Of a stretch of DNA of 64,000 nucleotides, positions 8,298 through 16,734 are shown one piece after another. How positions within the stretch are numbered: the first letter of the stretch is position 1; each line of letters starts with the position of its first letter. Position numbers and translations under genes: made by a program. The notes under the pieces were generated by a model. It saw only the letters and a list, made by a program, of their open reading frames with translations. It ran no database searches and was not told the DNA's origin. The stretch is from an uncultured Acetatifactor sp. (lineage in GTDB: Bacteria; Bacillota; Clostridia; Lachnospirales; Lachnospiraceae), in contig CAKSAN010000011.1 of the NCBI GenBank assembly GCA_934436435.1, positions 1 to 64,000 on the forward strand, in the 5' to 3' direction.

Positions 8298-8630
8298 TTA
8301 AATGAGTGAAAATTCTTGTCGAAGAATGGTGTTCCAGTAGCTTTTTTGATAAAGAAAACGTACGATGATTACCACCTTCTTGTCTTCGTCTATGGTATAA
8401 AACGCAAGATAATTGTTTACCCTAATAAATCGGATTCCCCACCCAGCCAAAACGGGATCATCCACCAGTTGTAGTTTCTCCGGCATCTGGGTCAGTTCGC
8501 CGATTTTTTCCGTCGCCACATCCAACAGATGGTCTGCTGCCTGTGGGTTCTTCAAGACAAATTCGATGTAATCTGCTGCTTTCGCAATGTCATGCTCCGC
8601 AGTTTTGGTGATGTGAACCTGATAATTCAT
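8298..8630 (-). CDS. RelE/ParE-family toxin
   Basis: A 110-residue protein of the RelE/ParE toxin superfamily. The start MNYQVHITKTAEHDIAKAADYI, the helix-hairpin that follows and the strands GIRFIRVNNYLAFYTIDEDKKVVIIVRFLY fit this fold. RelE members cleave mRNA on the ribosome and ParE members poison gyrase; sequence alone does not say which this is, though conserved Arg and Tyr near the C-terminus favour RelE-like RNase activity. Its ATG overlaps the stop of the antitoxin gene by 4 nt (ATGA), giving translational coupling. The terminator follows directly. Confidence 0.82.
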   Translation of the reverse strand: MNYQVHITKTAEHDIAKAADYIEFVLKNPQAADHLLDVATEKIGELTQMPEKLQLVDDPVLAGWGIRFIRVNNYLAFYTIDEDKKVVIIVRFLYQKSYWNTILRQEFSLI

Positions 8631-8890
8631 CTTCTGCGGCGGCTCCGAATATCAGCCATGGCTTCTTGGAACGGTCTGGTATTGCCAGCGGCAATATCGT
8701 CCATTCCTTCCTTAATCTGGCTATATAGTTCAAAGCGGCTGGTTAATTCCTCGTATGCCTCAATGCTCATTACAGCAAGGTCACCTTTTCCATTCTTCGT
8801 AATAAAAACAGGTTCCGGGTAATTATGACAGTAGGTTGATATTTCATTATAATTGTTCCGCAAGTCAGCACTTGATTTAATCGTCGGCAT
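8627..8890 (-). CDS. Phd/YefM-family antitoxin
   Basis: An 87-residue antitoxin that neutralises the toxin encoded downstream and normally represses its own operon. It starts MPTIKSSADLRNNYNEISTYCH, the YefM DNA-binding N-terminus, followed by PVFITKNGKGDLAVMSIEAYEEL, the hallmark Phd/YefM core. The acidic to basic tail should wrap the toxin. The ATG at 8888-8890 has AGGAGG 7 nt upstream; in-frame codons further up are part of the promoter region and should be ignored. Confidence 0.9.
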   Translation of the reverse strand: MPTIKSSADLRNNYNEISTYCHNYPEPVFITKNGKGDLAVMSIEAYEELTSRFELYSQIKEGMDDIAAGNTRPFQEAMADIRSRRRR

Positions 8891-8917
8891 AAAAGCACCT
8901 CCTTCTGTGATAGTAAA

Positions 8918-8946
8918 ATTATACATAAATTTTGTTATGCAGTCAA
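8918..8946 (-). promoter_or_regulatory. Toxin-antitoxin promoter
   Basis: TTGACT (complement of 8941-8946), a 17-bp spacer and TATAAT (complement of 8918-8923) lie 27 bp before the antitoxin start. Confidence 0.8.
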
Positions 8947-9060
8947 TGGAGTATGCTATTATTCTTTGCGGTATGCTTTTCCTTATTCCTCTGTCAACAA
9001 TCCTCCCTTGCACACACGGTCTCTATATCTGCACTCTGAATGTCCTGATTGCAGTCCTTT

Positions 9061-9086
9061 AAAAAGCGGACGCAACGCGCGTCCGC
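9061..9086 (-). terminator. Terminator of CAP lipoprotein gene
   Basis: GCGGACGC/GCGTCCGC stem (9066-9073, 9079-9086) followed on the minus strand by five Ts. Confidence 0.85.
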
Positions 9087-9103
9087 CTTACCGTTATTTG
9101 GTT

Positions 9104-10327
9104 TTAGTTTCCAAACGACACTTCCGCATCAGGGTTCTGCTCCTGCCACTTCTTCAAGCCGTCCTCCTGCGTGGGCGGGGTCATAGACCAGCCTACGTTC
9201 GAGGATGACGTGTCAGTGTTCTCGTCGGCAGTCTTGGGGGCTGCTGCGACGGTGTCGTCCTGTACAGGAGTGTTGATGGTTACGGAGCTATTCGTGGAAG
9301 TATTGTCCCAGGTGAATACCTGATAATGCACATGAATATTTCCCAGTGCACCACCCATCAGCGGTACAACTCTTACAGCTACAGCACTGTAGGTGTAGTT
9401 CGGGTTCATGTAATTGTCATGGTGTCCAGGGCTGTCGTGCCATCCCTGATAGATTTCTTCAGCGGTCTGCTGACCTTCAGACTGGTTCTCACTGGTGCCA
9501 GCTCTCATACCTGCGTGAATGTCATTTTCATAGCACCGCTGTACGGCGATATTGTATACATCCTCACTCCAAATAAGTGCAGGGATACCGTTTGCTACAC
9601 GTTCTTCATTTACCAGTGCAAATACCTGTTCTGCCATGGCTCTGTCGAAGTATTCTCCAGAGGTGTCAGTAGTACCTGTTGTAGTTGTCTGCGCAGGTGC
9701 AGGTGTTGCAGCGGGTGCTGCGGTATTCTGCTGCGTGGTATTTCCCTGTGCAGCACTGTTGTTGTTAGCATTTGCAACTGTATTCGCAGCAGGCTTTTCG
9801 GACACGATGTACTTGTCACTTGCGTAAGCCGTGGTGCCCTTTAAGTCAAAGCGATACCATCCTGTCTGGTCGCACTTGCCTGTGACAGTGATTTCCTGAC
9901 TGGCTTTCAGGCTGCCAATCTTGTTACCATCGGTACTGGGCAGGTCTCTGACATTTACTGCGGACTTTGCATACATGGTCTGGTTCAGTTCTGAATAAGT
10001 ATACCCTGTGTCGGCTGCTGTTGTGGTTTCTGTTACGACGGGTTCTGCTGTGGGTTCTACGGTGGGTGCAGTAGCGGTCTCGGTGGGAGCTTCTGTGGGA
10101 GCCTCAGTAGGCTCTACGGTCGGCTCTACAGTGGGTTCCGCTACAGGTTCTGTTACGGTTGCTTCTGTGGTCGTTTCTGTGGATTCTACAGAAGTGGTTT
10201 CGTTGGCTGTTACAGAGGCGGTCTCTGTATTGACAGTTTCTTTGCTGCCACATGCGGTCAGCATCAGTGCTGCGCAAAGGATTGCTGCTACGGCTTTCGC
10301 AGCGAGCTTGTGTGTTCTGTGTTTCAT
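9104..10327 (-). CDS. CAP/SCP-domain lipoprotein with SH3-like domain
   Basis: A 407-residue surface lipoprotein. The signal peptide ends in a lipobox LTAC (Cys26), so the mature protein is lipid-anchored. A low-complexity Thr/Glu/Pro stalk (about 30-105) precedes a bacterial SH3-like domain (about 110-180, NVRDLPSTDGNKIGSL), a second Asn/Thr/Ala linker, and a CAP (SCP/PR1) domain at about 230-345 with the typical LVNEERVANGIPALIWSEDVYNIA start and SPGHHDNYMNP motif. SH3-like domains often bind peptidoglycan; the molecular function of bacterial CAP domains is mostly unknown. The gene has its own promoter and terminator. Confidence 0.85.
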   Translation of the reverse strand: MKHRTHKLAAKAVAAILCAALMLTACGSKETVNTETASVTANETTSVESTETTTEATVTEPVAEPTVEPTVEPTEAPTEAPTETATAPTVEPTAEPVVTETTTAADTGYTYSELNQTMYAKSAVNVRDLPSTDGNKIGSLKASQEITVTGKCDQTGWYRFDLKGTTAYASDKYIVSEKPAANTVANANNNSAAQGNTTQQNTAAPAATPAPAQTTTTGTTDTSGEYFDRAMAEQVFALVNEERVANGIPALIWSEDVYNIAVQRCYENDIHAGMRAGTSENQSEGQQTAEEIYQGWHDSPGHHDNYMNPNYTYSAVAVRVVPLMGGALGNIHVHYQVFTWDNTSTNSSVTINTPVQDDTVAAAPKTADENTDTSSSNVGWSMTPPTQEDGLKKWQEQNPDAEVSFGN

Positions 10328-10409
10328 AGTTGGTTTTCCTCGCTTTCGTTGAGAGAATTTATTTCGAGCGATTAATTTTTTTCACGTGATCGTTCTCTAT
10401 CGTTCTTAC

Positions 10410-10438
10410 ATTATAGTCAATATATTAGGTATAGTCAA
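10410..10438 (-). promoter_or_regulatory. CAP lipoprotein promoter
   Basis: TTGACT (complement of 10433-10438), a 17-bp spacer and TATAAT (10410-10415). TTGACTATA occurs twice 19 bp apart, so -35 and -10 boxes lie in a direct repeat. The divergent HTH gene starts 57 bp away and could regulate here. Confidence 0.75.
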
Positions 10439-10461
10439 GAAATTAAGTATGATACTCTTTT

Positions 10462-10467
10462 TATAAT
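10462..10467 (+). promoter_or_regulatory. -10 box of HTH gene
   Basis: A consensus TATAAT lies 28 bp before the HTH gene start; no clear -35 box is seen. Confidence 0.35.
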
Positions 10468-10494
10468 ATTTGATAGGAGGTTCGATCTAACAAC

Positions 10495-10698
10495 ATGATA
10501 TCATACAAACCTTTTTTTGACACCCTACTTCGCAAAAATGTGACAGAATACGAACTGATTTTTAAGCACGGTGTTTCCGCCAATACCATCCACCGCATGA
10601 AAAAAGGGGAAGCAATCACTACAAAGACACTCGATGTGCTCTGCTACATCCTCGATTGTCCTGTTTCTGACATTATCGAGCATGATAAGACGAAATAG
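10495..10698 (+). CDS. XRE-family HTH regulator, 67 aa
   Basis: A single-domain Cro/C1-type DNA-binding protein of the short HTH_26-like type common on integrative elements. Helices can be followed through YKPFFDTLLRKNVTEYELIFKHGVSANTIHRMKKGEAITTKTLDVLCYILDCPVSDIIEH; the recognition helix is near SANTIHRM. An AGGAGG lies 14 nt before the ATG, longer than normal, and no alternative start with better spacing exists. It is divergent from the CAP lipoprotein gene and followed by its own terminator and by a RadC fragment. Its plus-strand orientation and neighbours suggest it belongs to the residue of a mobile element. Confidence 0.8.
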   Translation: MISYKPFFDTLLRKNVTEYELIFKHGVSANTIHRMKKGEAITTKTLDVLCYILDCPVSDIIEHDKTK

Positions 10699-10701
10699 AA
10701 A

Positions 10702-10734
10702 CGGCAGGAGCTAACGCCCCTGTCGATATTTTTT
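10702..10734 (+). terminator. Terminator of HTH gene
   Basis: CGGCAGG (10702-10708) pairs with CCTGTCG (10719-10725) and is followed by TATTTTTT. Confidence 0.75.
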
Positions 10735-10752
10735 ATAAAAATCATTCAAAAA

Positions 10753-11034
10753 TTATATCTCAATTCGTTTCCCTCCCCTCTTTTTCTTGCTTTCCTCACG
10801 CTTCACGTAAAGTTCTGCGTGCTTTTCTCTGAAACTGTAATAATCGTCTCCTGCTACAATAATGTGGTCGAATAATTTAATCCCCATAATTTCGCAGGCT
10901 CGCATCAGCCCCTGTGTCACATCAGTGTCCTGCGTCGATGGGTTCGCTGTACTACCCAACCCGGGATGGTTGTGTGTCAAAATAATTCCCGCCGCATTGG
11001 TCAAAAACGCTCTTTGCATAATTTCCCAGATTCC
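10753..11034 (-). pseudogene. RadC/JAB-domain protein, 5'-truncated
   Basis: Only the C-terminal metalloprotease-like JAB domain of a RadC family protein remains. The JAMM signature is intact (HNHPGLG then S and D in NPSTQD), followed by the conserved end IMGIKLFDHIIVAGDDYYSFRE and a basic tail. Homology starts at about GIWEIMQRAFLTNAAG near 11034; a stop codon occurs a few codons further upstream, and the N-terminal half is absent. A full RadC has more than 200 residues. An ATG at 11017 could start an 88-residue remnant, but no ribosome binding site is visible. RadC-like genes are typical cargo of integrative elements, which fits its place beside tmRNA. Confidence 0.7.
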
Positions 11035-11074
11035 CTGTTTCCTTCTGTGCCGTCAGGCATAGGGATGCTTCTAC

Positions 11075-11124
11075 AAAAAATAGCGATACTGTACGAGGTG
11101 TAATCACCTACCTACAATATCGCT
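11075..11124 (-). terminator. Terminator of tmRNA transcript
   Basis: A long hairpin with arms 11082-11093 and 11113-11124 (11 of 12 paired) and an inner GAGGTG/CACCT helix is followed on the minus strand by six Ts. It lies 125 bp downstream of the mature tmRNA end. A further 8-bp inverted repeat (CCTGTATA/TATACAGG, 11201-11225) sits between. Confidence 0.65.
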
Positions 11125-11248
11125 GCTTTCCTGTAGATTCTATCTACAATAACCGTTCTCACAATTACCATTCTCTCTGTGAAACCAAGCAGAACATATT
11201 CCTGTATACCACAATGTTATACAGGGTGTTCGACTTGTTACGGTTTAG

Positions 11249-11586
11249 TGGAGTAGACGGGAGTCGAACCCGTGTCCAAAAGCCTATTCCCTGTCCTTCT
11301 ACGAGTGTAGTTTATTCTTTGACATTCCCTCCGCGCCCCGGAAATAAACACCCTGAGCATTTCAGTAGCTTCATGTTACGCCCATATGCGCAAAGCTTTG
11401 CATATGTCGTTTCTCACATGTTTGAAGCCGGGATCCTAAGGTGTGAGTGCCCTAGGGCCGACTGCTGCCATTAGGCAGCGTATGCTAAATTATCGTTAGC
11501 GTTTAATTTTAATTTGGCCATTTAACGCATTACCATGCGACTCGCTTCTCCAGCTGCAAAACCCCTGTCGAAACCTTTACTACCCC
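11249..11586 (-). ncRNA. ssrA: Transfer-messenger RNA
   Basis: tmRNA rescues stalled ribosomes by acting as tRNA-Ala and then as mRNA for a degradation tag. The 5' end GGGGTAG (11580-11586) pairs with CTACTCC near the 3' end to form the acceptor stem, and the T-arm with GGTTCGACTCCC is present. The tag frame (11471-11500) reads ANDNLAYAA then a TAA stop, with a resume codon GCT. A stable hairpin follows the tag stop. The base after the discriminator A is CTA, so CCA is not encoded and must be added enzymatically. smpB lies directly upstream. Confidence 0.95.
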
Positions 11587-11605
11587 TTATTCAATTGTCA
11601 TGCCA

Positions 11606-11634
11606 AGTATACTTGATGGCGCACCTGCTGTCAA
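11606..11634 (-). promoter_or_regulatory. tmRNA promoter
   Basis: TTGACA (complement of 11629-11634), a 17-bp spacer and TATACT (11606-11611) place the start about 12 nt before the mature 5' end. Confidence 0.85.
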
Positions 11635-11667
11635 GCACTTGCGGTAAAGCAACGCAGAGTCATAAGA

Positions 11668-12138
11668 TTACAGATTACGGACTTTGAATTCCTTCTCTGC
11701 CTCTCTGCGCTGATCCTTTTTGGCAATGGCTTCTCTCTTGTCATAGAGCTTCTTACCACGGGCCAGCCCGATCTCCACCTTTACCTTGCCATCTTTAAAG
11801 TATACCTGCAAAGGGACTAATGTATACCCTTTTTCCTTGATCTTGCCCAGCAGTTTGTTGATCTCGTACTTGTGCAGCAGCAGTTTTTTCACGCGAAGAG
11901 GATCTTTGTTGAAAATATTCCCCTTCTCATAAGGACTTACATGCATTCCGTAGACGAAGACTTCTCCGTCTTCAATGCGGACGAACGCCTCCTTGATACT
12001 GCACTTGCCCATACGCATGGACTTTACTTCCGTGCCGTGCAGGGCAATGCCACACTCATAGGTCTCATCAATGAAAAAATCATGGTATGCTTTTTTATTG
12101 TTCGCGATCAGCTTCTGGGATTCTTTTCCTTTTGCCAT
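11668..12138 (-). CDS. smpB: SsrA-binding protein SmpB
   Basis: SmpB binds the tRNA-like part of tmRNA and mimics the anticodon arm during trans-translation. The 156-residue product has the usual length and signatures: [29 protein letters not shown] at the N-terminus, [24 protein letters not shown], and the C-terminal tail [27 protein letters not shown] that enters the decoding centre. AAGAGGT lies before the ATG. The order secG-rnr-smpB-ssrA on one strand is a classic Firmicutes quality-control cluster, since RNase R degrades the defective mRNA. Confidence 0.97.
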   Translation of the reverse strand: MAKGKESQKLIANNKKAYHDFFIDETYECGIALHGTEVKSMRMGKCSIKEAFVRIEDGEVFVYGMHVSPYEKGNIFNKDPLRVKKLLLHKYEINKLLGKIKEKGYTLVPLQVYFKDGKVKVEIGLARGKKLYDKREAIAKKDQRREAEKEFKVRNL

Positions 12139-12157
12139 GGCTACCTCTTAAAACCTT

Positions 12158-12227
12158 GTAACTATTCAGACCCCCATTCGCAAAATACTCCTGCGGAGCT
12201 TCTTTTTTAACGGCTCTGAATAGTTAC
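12158..12227. repeat. Palindromic intergenic repeat, copy A
   Basis: A perfect 13-bp inverted repeat (GTAACTATTCAGA at 12158-12170, TCTGAATAGTTAC at 12215-12227) encloses 44 bp beginning with cccccattcgcaaaat. A second member of the family with the same ends lies at 60674-60817. Confidence 0.65.
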
Positions 12228-12267
12228 AGTTTACTATATTTTCCGTATTTGTCAATGAACTGTTGGT

Positions 12268-14478
12268 TCATTTATCCACCAGTCGAAAATTGATGGTCCG
12301 CATAAAGCGGTCACAGTCCTCCACTTCGATCCGCACCGGCATTCCCAGCTTGAAACAACGTCCGGTGGTTTCTCCCACCATCTCACAGGCTGCTTCATTA
12401 TAATGGTAATAGTCCCCCGGGATCGTCGAAATATGAATCAGCCCTTCCACTGTATTAGGGAGTTCCACGTACAGTCCCCAGCCGGTAACACCGGAGATCA
12501 CACCTTCGTATTCCTCACCGATATGCTGCTCCATATATTCTACCTTTTTCAGCTTGTCCGTCTCCCGCTCCGCCTCATCGGCACGGCGCTCCATCTCGGA
12601 AGAATGCTTTGCCACCTCCGGCAGAATCTCGCGGTAATGCTCCACCCGTTCTTCCTTCAGCCGTCCCCGCAGCTGCTCCTTGATGATCCGGTGGATCTGC
12701 AGATCCGGGTATCTACGGATCGGTGACGTAAAATGACAATAATACTGGCAGGCCAGTCCGAAATGTCCGGTACATTCCGTGCTGTATTTTGCCTGCTTCA
12801 TGCTCCGCAGGGTCAGTCTGGCGATCATGGGTTCCTCCGGTGTTCCCTCGATCTTCTGCAACAGCTTCTGGATCTCCTTGGGATGGATCTCTTCCGTGGA
12901 GACCTTGCTGTTCTTGCGTCCCAGTGCCTTCATATAATATCCGTAGTTGTTAATAAATGCGGACAGCTTCTGGATCCGCTCCGGATCCGGCACATCATGG
13001 ACACGGTAGACAAAAGGCAGCTCCTGCCAGTAAAAATGCTGTGCCACCGTCTCATTGGCTGCCAGCATAAAGTCCTCGATCAGCATGGTCGCCACATTCC
13101 GCTCATAAGGCTTGATATCCAGCGGATGACCTTCTTTGTCTAACAGAATCTTGCACTCCGGAAAATCGAAATCAATGGAACCCCGTTTCTGTCTCTTCTT
13201 CCGCAGCTTTTCCGCCAGTTCCGCCATTTGTTGGAACATAGGGAGCAATTCCCTGTACTGGGAATAGTCTGTTACGGTTCCTGCGCCTTCCCCGGAGGTT
13301 CCGTCTGGCGCACCGGCGTTATTCTCCACACACTCCGGCTCCTCCAGCAGTTTTTTCACCACGGTATAAGACATCCGTTTCTTAACCCGGATCACGGATT
13401 CGCAGATCTCATAATCCACGATCTCGCCCTCTTCATCCACCTTCATCAGGCAGCTTAATGCCAGACGATCCACGCCTTCGTTCAGGGAACAGATACCGTT
13501 ACTCAATGCATGGGGCAGCATGGGAATCACACGGTCTACCAGATAGACACTGGTGCCGCGCTTTAATGCCTCTCTGTCCAATGCGGAATTCTCCTGCACG
13601 TAATTCGTCACGTCTGCAATGTGTACTCCCAGGTGGTAATATACCCCGTCAAAGGATACGCTGACTGCATCGTCCAGATCCTTGGCATCCTCTCCGTCGA
13701 TGGTCACCATGGCCACATCCCGCAGATCCCTGCGGCCGGCACAGTCCGCTTCGGATACCTCCTGGGATACCCTCTCCACCTGATTCATGATCTTCTCGCC
13801 GAATTCCACCGGCAGTTCAAATCCCCGCACAATGGACATGATGTCTACGCCGGGATCATTGATATGCCCCAGAATCTCTACGACCTTGCCCTCCGGGCTT
13901 TTCGTATTCGTACCGTAGCCGGTGATCTCCACCACAACCTTATGGCCGGACATGGCTCCCTTTGACCATTCCTTCGGCACGAAAATATCCTGTGCGATCT
14001 TGGTGTTATCCGGGATGACAAATCCGAAATTATTTCTGGACTGTTCGTAGGTACCGACCACCTGAGTCAATCCTCTGGCAATAATACGGAGAACCTGTGC
14101 CTCCTGCCGTCTGCCGGTCTTCGCGGGTAACAGTGCCACTTCCACCGTATCCTTATGAAACGCTCCGCCCTGCTTGTCCTCCGGAATAAACAGATCCTCA
14201 TCCCGGCCTTCCACTTCCACGAAGCCAAAGCCTTTGGCATTGCTGATAAAAGTTCCCGTCAGAACCTTACCGTTGGATTTCATATATTTTCCTTTTACGG
14301 TCAGGGTAAGCTTCCCTTCCGCTAAAAGTTCCCGTAAGATCTCACGGAACTCTTCCCGGTCTTCTTTTGCGACCTGAAGAAACATCGCCAGCTCCTTTTC
14401 CTTCATGGGAACGTAGAAATCGTCCCTCACCAGATCACAGATTACTTTTTTTCTCTTCTCTCTGATTTCGTTTATCAT
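12268..14478 (-). CDS. rnr: Ribonuclease R
   Basis: A 3'-5' exoribonuclease that digests structured RNA and the defective mRNAs released by trans-translation. The 736-residue protein shows an N-terminal helix-turn-helix (about 1-65), two cold-shock-like domains (about 70-220), the RNB catalytic domain (about 250-600, with DGEDAKDLDDAVSV carrying the metal-binding Asp residues, and TSPIRRYPDLQIHRI), and a C-terminal S1 domain (about 650-735). The ATG follows GAGGTT at 4 nt. A terminator-like hairpin separates it from secG by only 34 bp, and no promoter is evident between, so expression probably depends on read-through from secG. Confidence 0.96.
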   Translation of the reverse strand: MINEIREKRKKVICDLVRDDFYVPMKEKELAMFLQVAKEDREEFREILRELLAEGKLTLTVKGKYMKSNGKVLTGTFISNAKGFGFVEVEGRDEDLFIPEDKQGGAFHKDTVEVALLPAKTGRRQEAQVLRIIARGLTQVVGTYEQSRNNFGFVIPDNTKIAQDIFVPKEWSKGAMSGHKVVVEITGYGTNTKSPEGKVVEILGHINDPGVDIMSIVRGFELPVEFGEKIMNQVERVSQEVSEADCAGRRDLRDVAMVTIDGEDAKDLDDAVSVSFDGVYYHLGVHIADVTNYVQENSALDREALKRGTSVYLVDRVIPMLPHALSNGICSLNEGVDRLALSCLMKVDEEGEIVDYEICESVIRVKKRMSYTVVKKLLEEPECVENNAGAPDGTSGEGAGTVTDYSQYRELLPMFQQMAELAEKLRKKRQKRGSIDFDFPECKILLDKEGHPLDIKPYERNVATMLIEDFMLAANETVAQHFYWQELPFVYRVHDVPDPERIQKLSAFINNYGYYMKALGRKNSKVSTEEIHPKEIQKLLQKIEGTPEEPMIARLTLRSMKQAKYSTECTGHFGLACQYYCHFTSPIRRYPDLQIHRIIKEQLRGRLKEERVEHYREILPEVAKHSSEMERRADEAERETDKLKKVEYMEQHIGEEYEGVISGVTGWGLYVELPNTVEGLIHISTIPGDYYHYNEAACEMVGETTGRCFKLGMPVRIEVEDCDRFMRTINFRLVDK

Positions 14479-14511
14479 GTAACCTCGCTCAATAAATATC
14501 TATAAAACAAA

Positions 14512-14542
14512 ACACCCTTGTATGCGCTGCACACAAGAGTGT
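14512..14542 (-). terminator. Terminator or attenuator between secG and rnr
   Basis: ACACtCTTGTgTGC pairs with GCAtACAAGgGTGT on the minus strand and is followed by TTTGTTTT. Because rnr starts 34 bp further on without a visible promoter, partial read-through is likely. Confidence 0.7.
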
Positions 14543-14557
14543 CATCCTTCGTAATGA

Positions 14558-14797
14558 TTAAAATACGTTCAGATTCAGTACGACTGCAAGTAACATGAAG
14601 AGTACTGCAAGGATCTTCGTGATCTTCACCAGCATACCTTCCATGGAACGTCCTTTATTTCTGCCCCAGTAGGTCTCAGCAGCGCCGCTGATGGAACCCA
14701 GTCCTGCGGATTTACCTTCCTGCATCAATACTAACACTGTCAGTGCTACACATACCAATATAAAAATTATGTTGATTACTACTCTTAATGCTTCCAT
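14558..14797 (-). CDS. secG: Preprotein translocase subunit SecG
   Basis: The small SecYEG subunit that assists protein translocation. The 79-residue protein has two membrane spans (about 5-25 and 58-78) flanking the conserved loop MQEGKSAGLGSISGAAETYWGRNKGRSMEG. Length and motif are typical. It opens the secG-rnr-smpB cluster and has its own promoter upstream. YajC, an accessory of the same translocase, is encoded separately near 54.7 kb. Confidence 0.95.
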   Translation of the reverse strand: MEALRVVINIIFILVCVALTVLVLMQEGKSAGLGSISGAAETYWGRNKGRSMEGMLVKITKILAVLFMLLAVVLNLNVF

Positions 14798-14826
14798 TTC
14801 ACACCTCCTAATGTCAAGCAGTCTTT

Positions 14827-14855
14827 ATATTACCATATATTGTACACAATTGCAA
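14827..14855 (-). promoter_or_regulatory. secG promoter
   Basis: TTGCAA (complement of 14850-14855), 17 bp, TAATAT (14827-14832), 30 bp before the start codon. Confidence 0.65.
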
Positions 14856-14888
14856 CAACATTTTACAGACAACACCAAAAGACAGCAC

Positions 14889-14930
14889 AAAAAAAGACCC
14901 CCGGGAAATCTTTACGATCTCACGGGGATC
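14889..14930 (-). terminator. Terminator of oppA
   Basis: GATCCCCG pairs with CGGGGGTC, with an inner GAGATC/GATTTC helix, and the minus strand then runs into seven Ts. Confidence 0.85.
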
Positions 14931-14963
14931 CTTAGTTTTATTCTGAATAATCAGATCCACAGA

Positions 14964-16640
14964 TTACTCTGCGATGTCACCATACATGAAGTACCAGAAA
15001 CCATAAGCGGAATGCCAGATGCCGGTGATCTTCTCGCTCTGCAGCCAGAAGTCATTGTAGTAAGCAACAGGGATGCAGCCTACCTGCTCCATTATAACAT
15101 CCTCAGCCTGATGAAGAGCTGCGGAACGCTCAACGGTATCCATGGTGGAAGCTGCCTTCTCCATAGCTGCATCGAAGTCAGCATTGGAGAACTTACCATC
15201 GTTGTTACCGTTGCCGGTACAGAACAGATCTAACATGTTGGAAGGATCGCTGTAGTCTCCTACCCATCCGTTACGTGCTACCATGTACTCGCCGTTACGT
15301 CTCATCGGAGTGAAGCTGGACCACTCAACGATATTTACTTCCAGGTTAATGCCCAGTTCGCCCCAAGCCTGCTGTAAGTACTCAGCAACAACCTTGTGGT
15401 AACCTGCATCGTTGGTAGTGTAGGTGATGGTAGGAAGTCCTTCACCATTGGGGTAGCCGGCATCAGCTAAGAGCTGCTTAGCTTCCTCAAGGTTAGCATC
15501 GAAATCATCGGAGATGTAGGTCTGACCGCCGTTGGCATTTGCCTTGAAGGAGCTGCCGTCGGTATCTACCCAGCCCTCACCTACGAGGTTGTATGCGGGA
15601 GAGTAGGTTCCCTGCATCAGGGTATTTGCTACATAAGCACGATCAATTGCCAGGCTCAGAGCCTTACGAACATTTACATCTGCGAATGCAGGATCTTCCA
15701 GGTTCAGGGACAGATAGTAAGTTCCCAGAATAGGCTCTACATGGAACTCGGGGTTACCCTGTAAGCTGGGGATCTCCTGGGTAGGAACATCCTTGATGAA
15801 CAGTACATCGCCGGACTGGAATGCAGTATAAGCTGCGTTGGAATCCTCCATCAGGACGAACTTGATGCTGCCAAGCTTGATTGCATCAGCGTTCCAGTAG
15901 TTAGGGTTCTTGGACATGGTAATGTGAGAACCGGGAACCCACTCGGTAATGTAGAAAGGTCCGTTGGAGATATAGGTCTCAGCTGCGGTAGCCCATGCAT
16001 CGCCGTTAGCCTCTACGGTTGCCTGCTGAACAGGGCTCAGGGTAGCGAATGCTGCCAGAGACTCAAAGTAAGGGCAGGGATTGGAAAGCTCTACAACGAA
16101 GGTCTTGGCATCGGGAGCGGATACTGCCAGAGCATCCAGATCACCGGCCTGTGCCTCGTCAAAGCCCTTAACCATACCCAGAACAGTCTCAGCATAAGGA
16201 GCTGCTACTGCGGGATCGCATACACGCTTCCAGCTGTATACGAAATCGTCTGCGGTCAGATCACTGCCGTCAGACCACTTTAATCCATCACGAAGATGGA
16301 AGGTCCAGGTAAGACCATCTTCAGATACTTCCCAGGTCTCAGCCTGTCCGGGAGCGATCTTGCCATCCTGGTCTACGGTCAGAAGACACTCAAAAGAGTG
16401 AAGCAGCATATTACCGCCATCTACTGCACTGTTCAGTGCGGGATCGATGGTCTCGGGATCGGGACCGATCTGAACGGTAAGCTGTTTGCCTTCCGTACTT
16501 ACTTCGGTTGCTGCTGCATCGGTCTTGGTGCTGTCAGAAGCACTGCCGGTTGCAGAAGAACCATTGTCGCTGCTGCCGCATGCTGCCAGAGAACCTACCA
16601 GCATTGCTGCGGTGAGCAGCATAGCTAACTTCTTTTTCAT
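14964..16640 (-). CDS. oppA: Oligopeptide-binding lipoprotein OppA
   Basis: The extracellular receptor of an oligopeptide ABC importer, family 5 (SBP_bac_5). The 558-residue precursor has a lipoprotein signal with Cys21 in the lipobox LAAC, a Ser/Thr/Ala-rich tether, then the family body with FECLLTVDQDGKIAPGQAETWEVSEDGLTWTFHLR and a C-terminal NDFWLQSEKITGIWHSAYGFWYF. The ATG at 16638-16640 is chosen because AGGAGG stands 8 nt upstream and the signal peptide starts there. It is last in the cluster after oppBCDF and has its own promoter, which allows the receptor to be made in excess over the permease. Confidence 0.95.
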   Translation of the reverse strand: MKKKLAMLLTAAMLVGSLAACGSSDNGSSATGSASDSTKTDAAATEVSTEGKQLTVQIGPDPETIDPALNSAVDGGNMLLHSFECLLTVDQDGKIAPGQAETWEVSEDGLTWTFHLRDGLKWSDGSDLTADDFVYSWKRVCDPAVAAPYAETVLGMVKGFDEAQAGDLDALAVSAPDAKTFVVELSNPCPYFESLAAFATLSPVQQATVEANGDAWATAAETYISNGPFYITEWVPGSHITMSKNPNYWNADAIKLGSIKFVLMEDSNAAYTAFQSGDVLFIKDVPTQEIPSLQGNPEFHVEPILGTYYLSLNLEDPAFADVNVRKALSLAIDRAYVANTLMQGTYSPAYNLVGEGWVDTDGSSFKANANGGQTYISDDFDANLEEAKQLLADAGYPNGEGLPTITYTTNDAGYHKVVAEYLQQAWGELGINLEVNIVEWSSFTPMRRNGEYMVARNGWVGDYSDPSNMLDLFCTGNGNNDGKFSNADFDAAMEKAASTMDTVERSAALHQAEDVIMEQVGCIPVAYYNDFWLQSEKITGIWHSAYGFWYFMYGDIAE

Positions 16641-16696
16641 AAAGTTATCCTCCTCTTTCTTTTCATACAAAAGCACTATGTTTTGTATAGCTTTAT

Positions 16697-16725
16697 ATTA
16701 AACAACTAAATTACTTAGCTGTCAA
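16697..16725 (-). promoter_or_regulatory. oppA internal promoter
   Basis: TTGACA (complement of 16720-16725), a 17-bp spacer and TTTAAT (16697-16702) lie in the oppF-oppA gap. Confidence 0.7.
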
Positions 16726-16734
16726 TACCTAATT

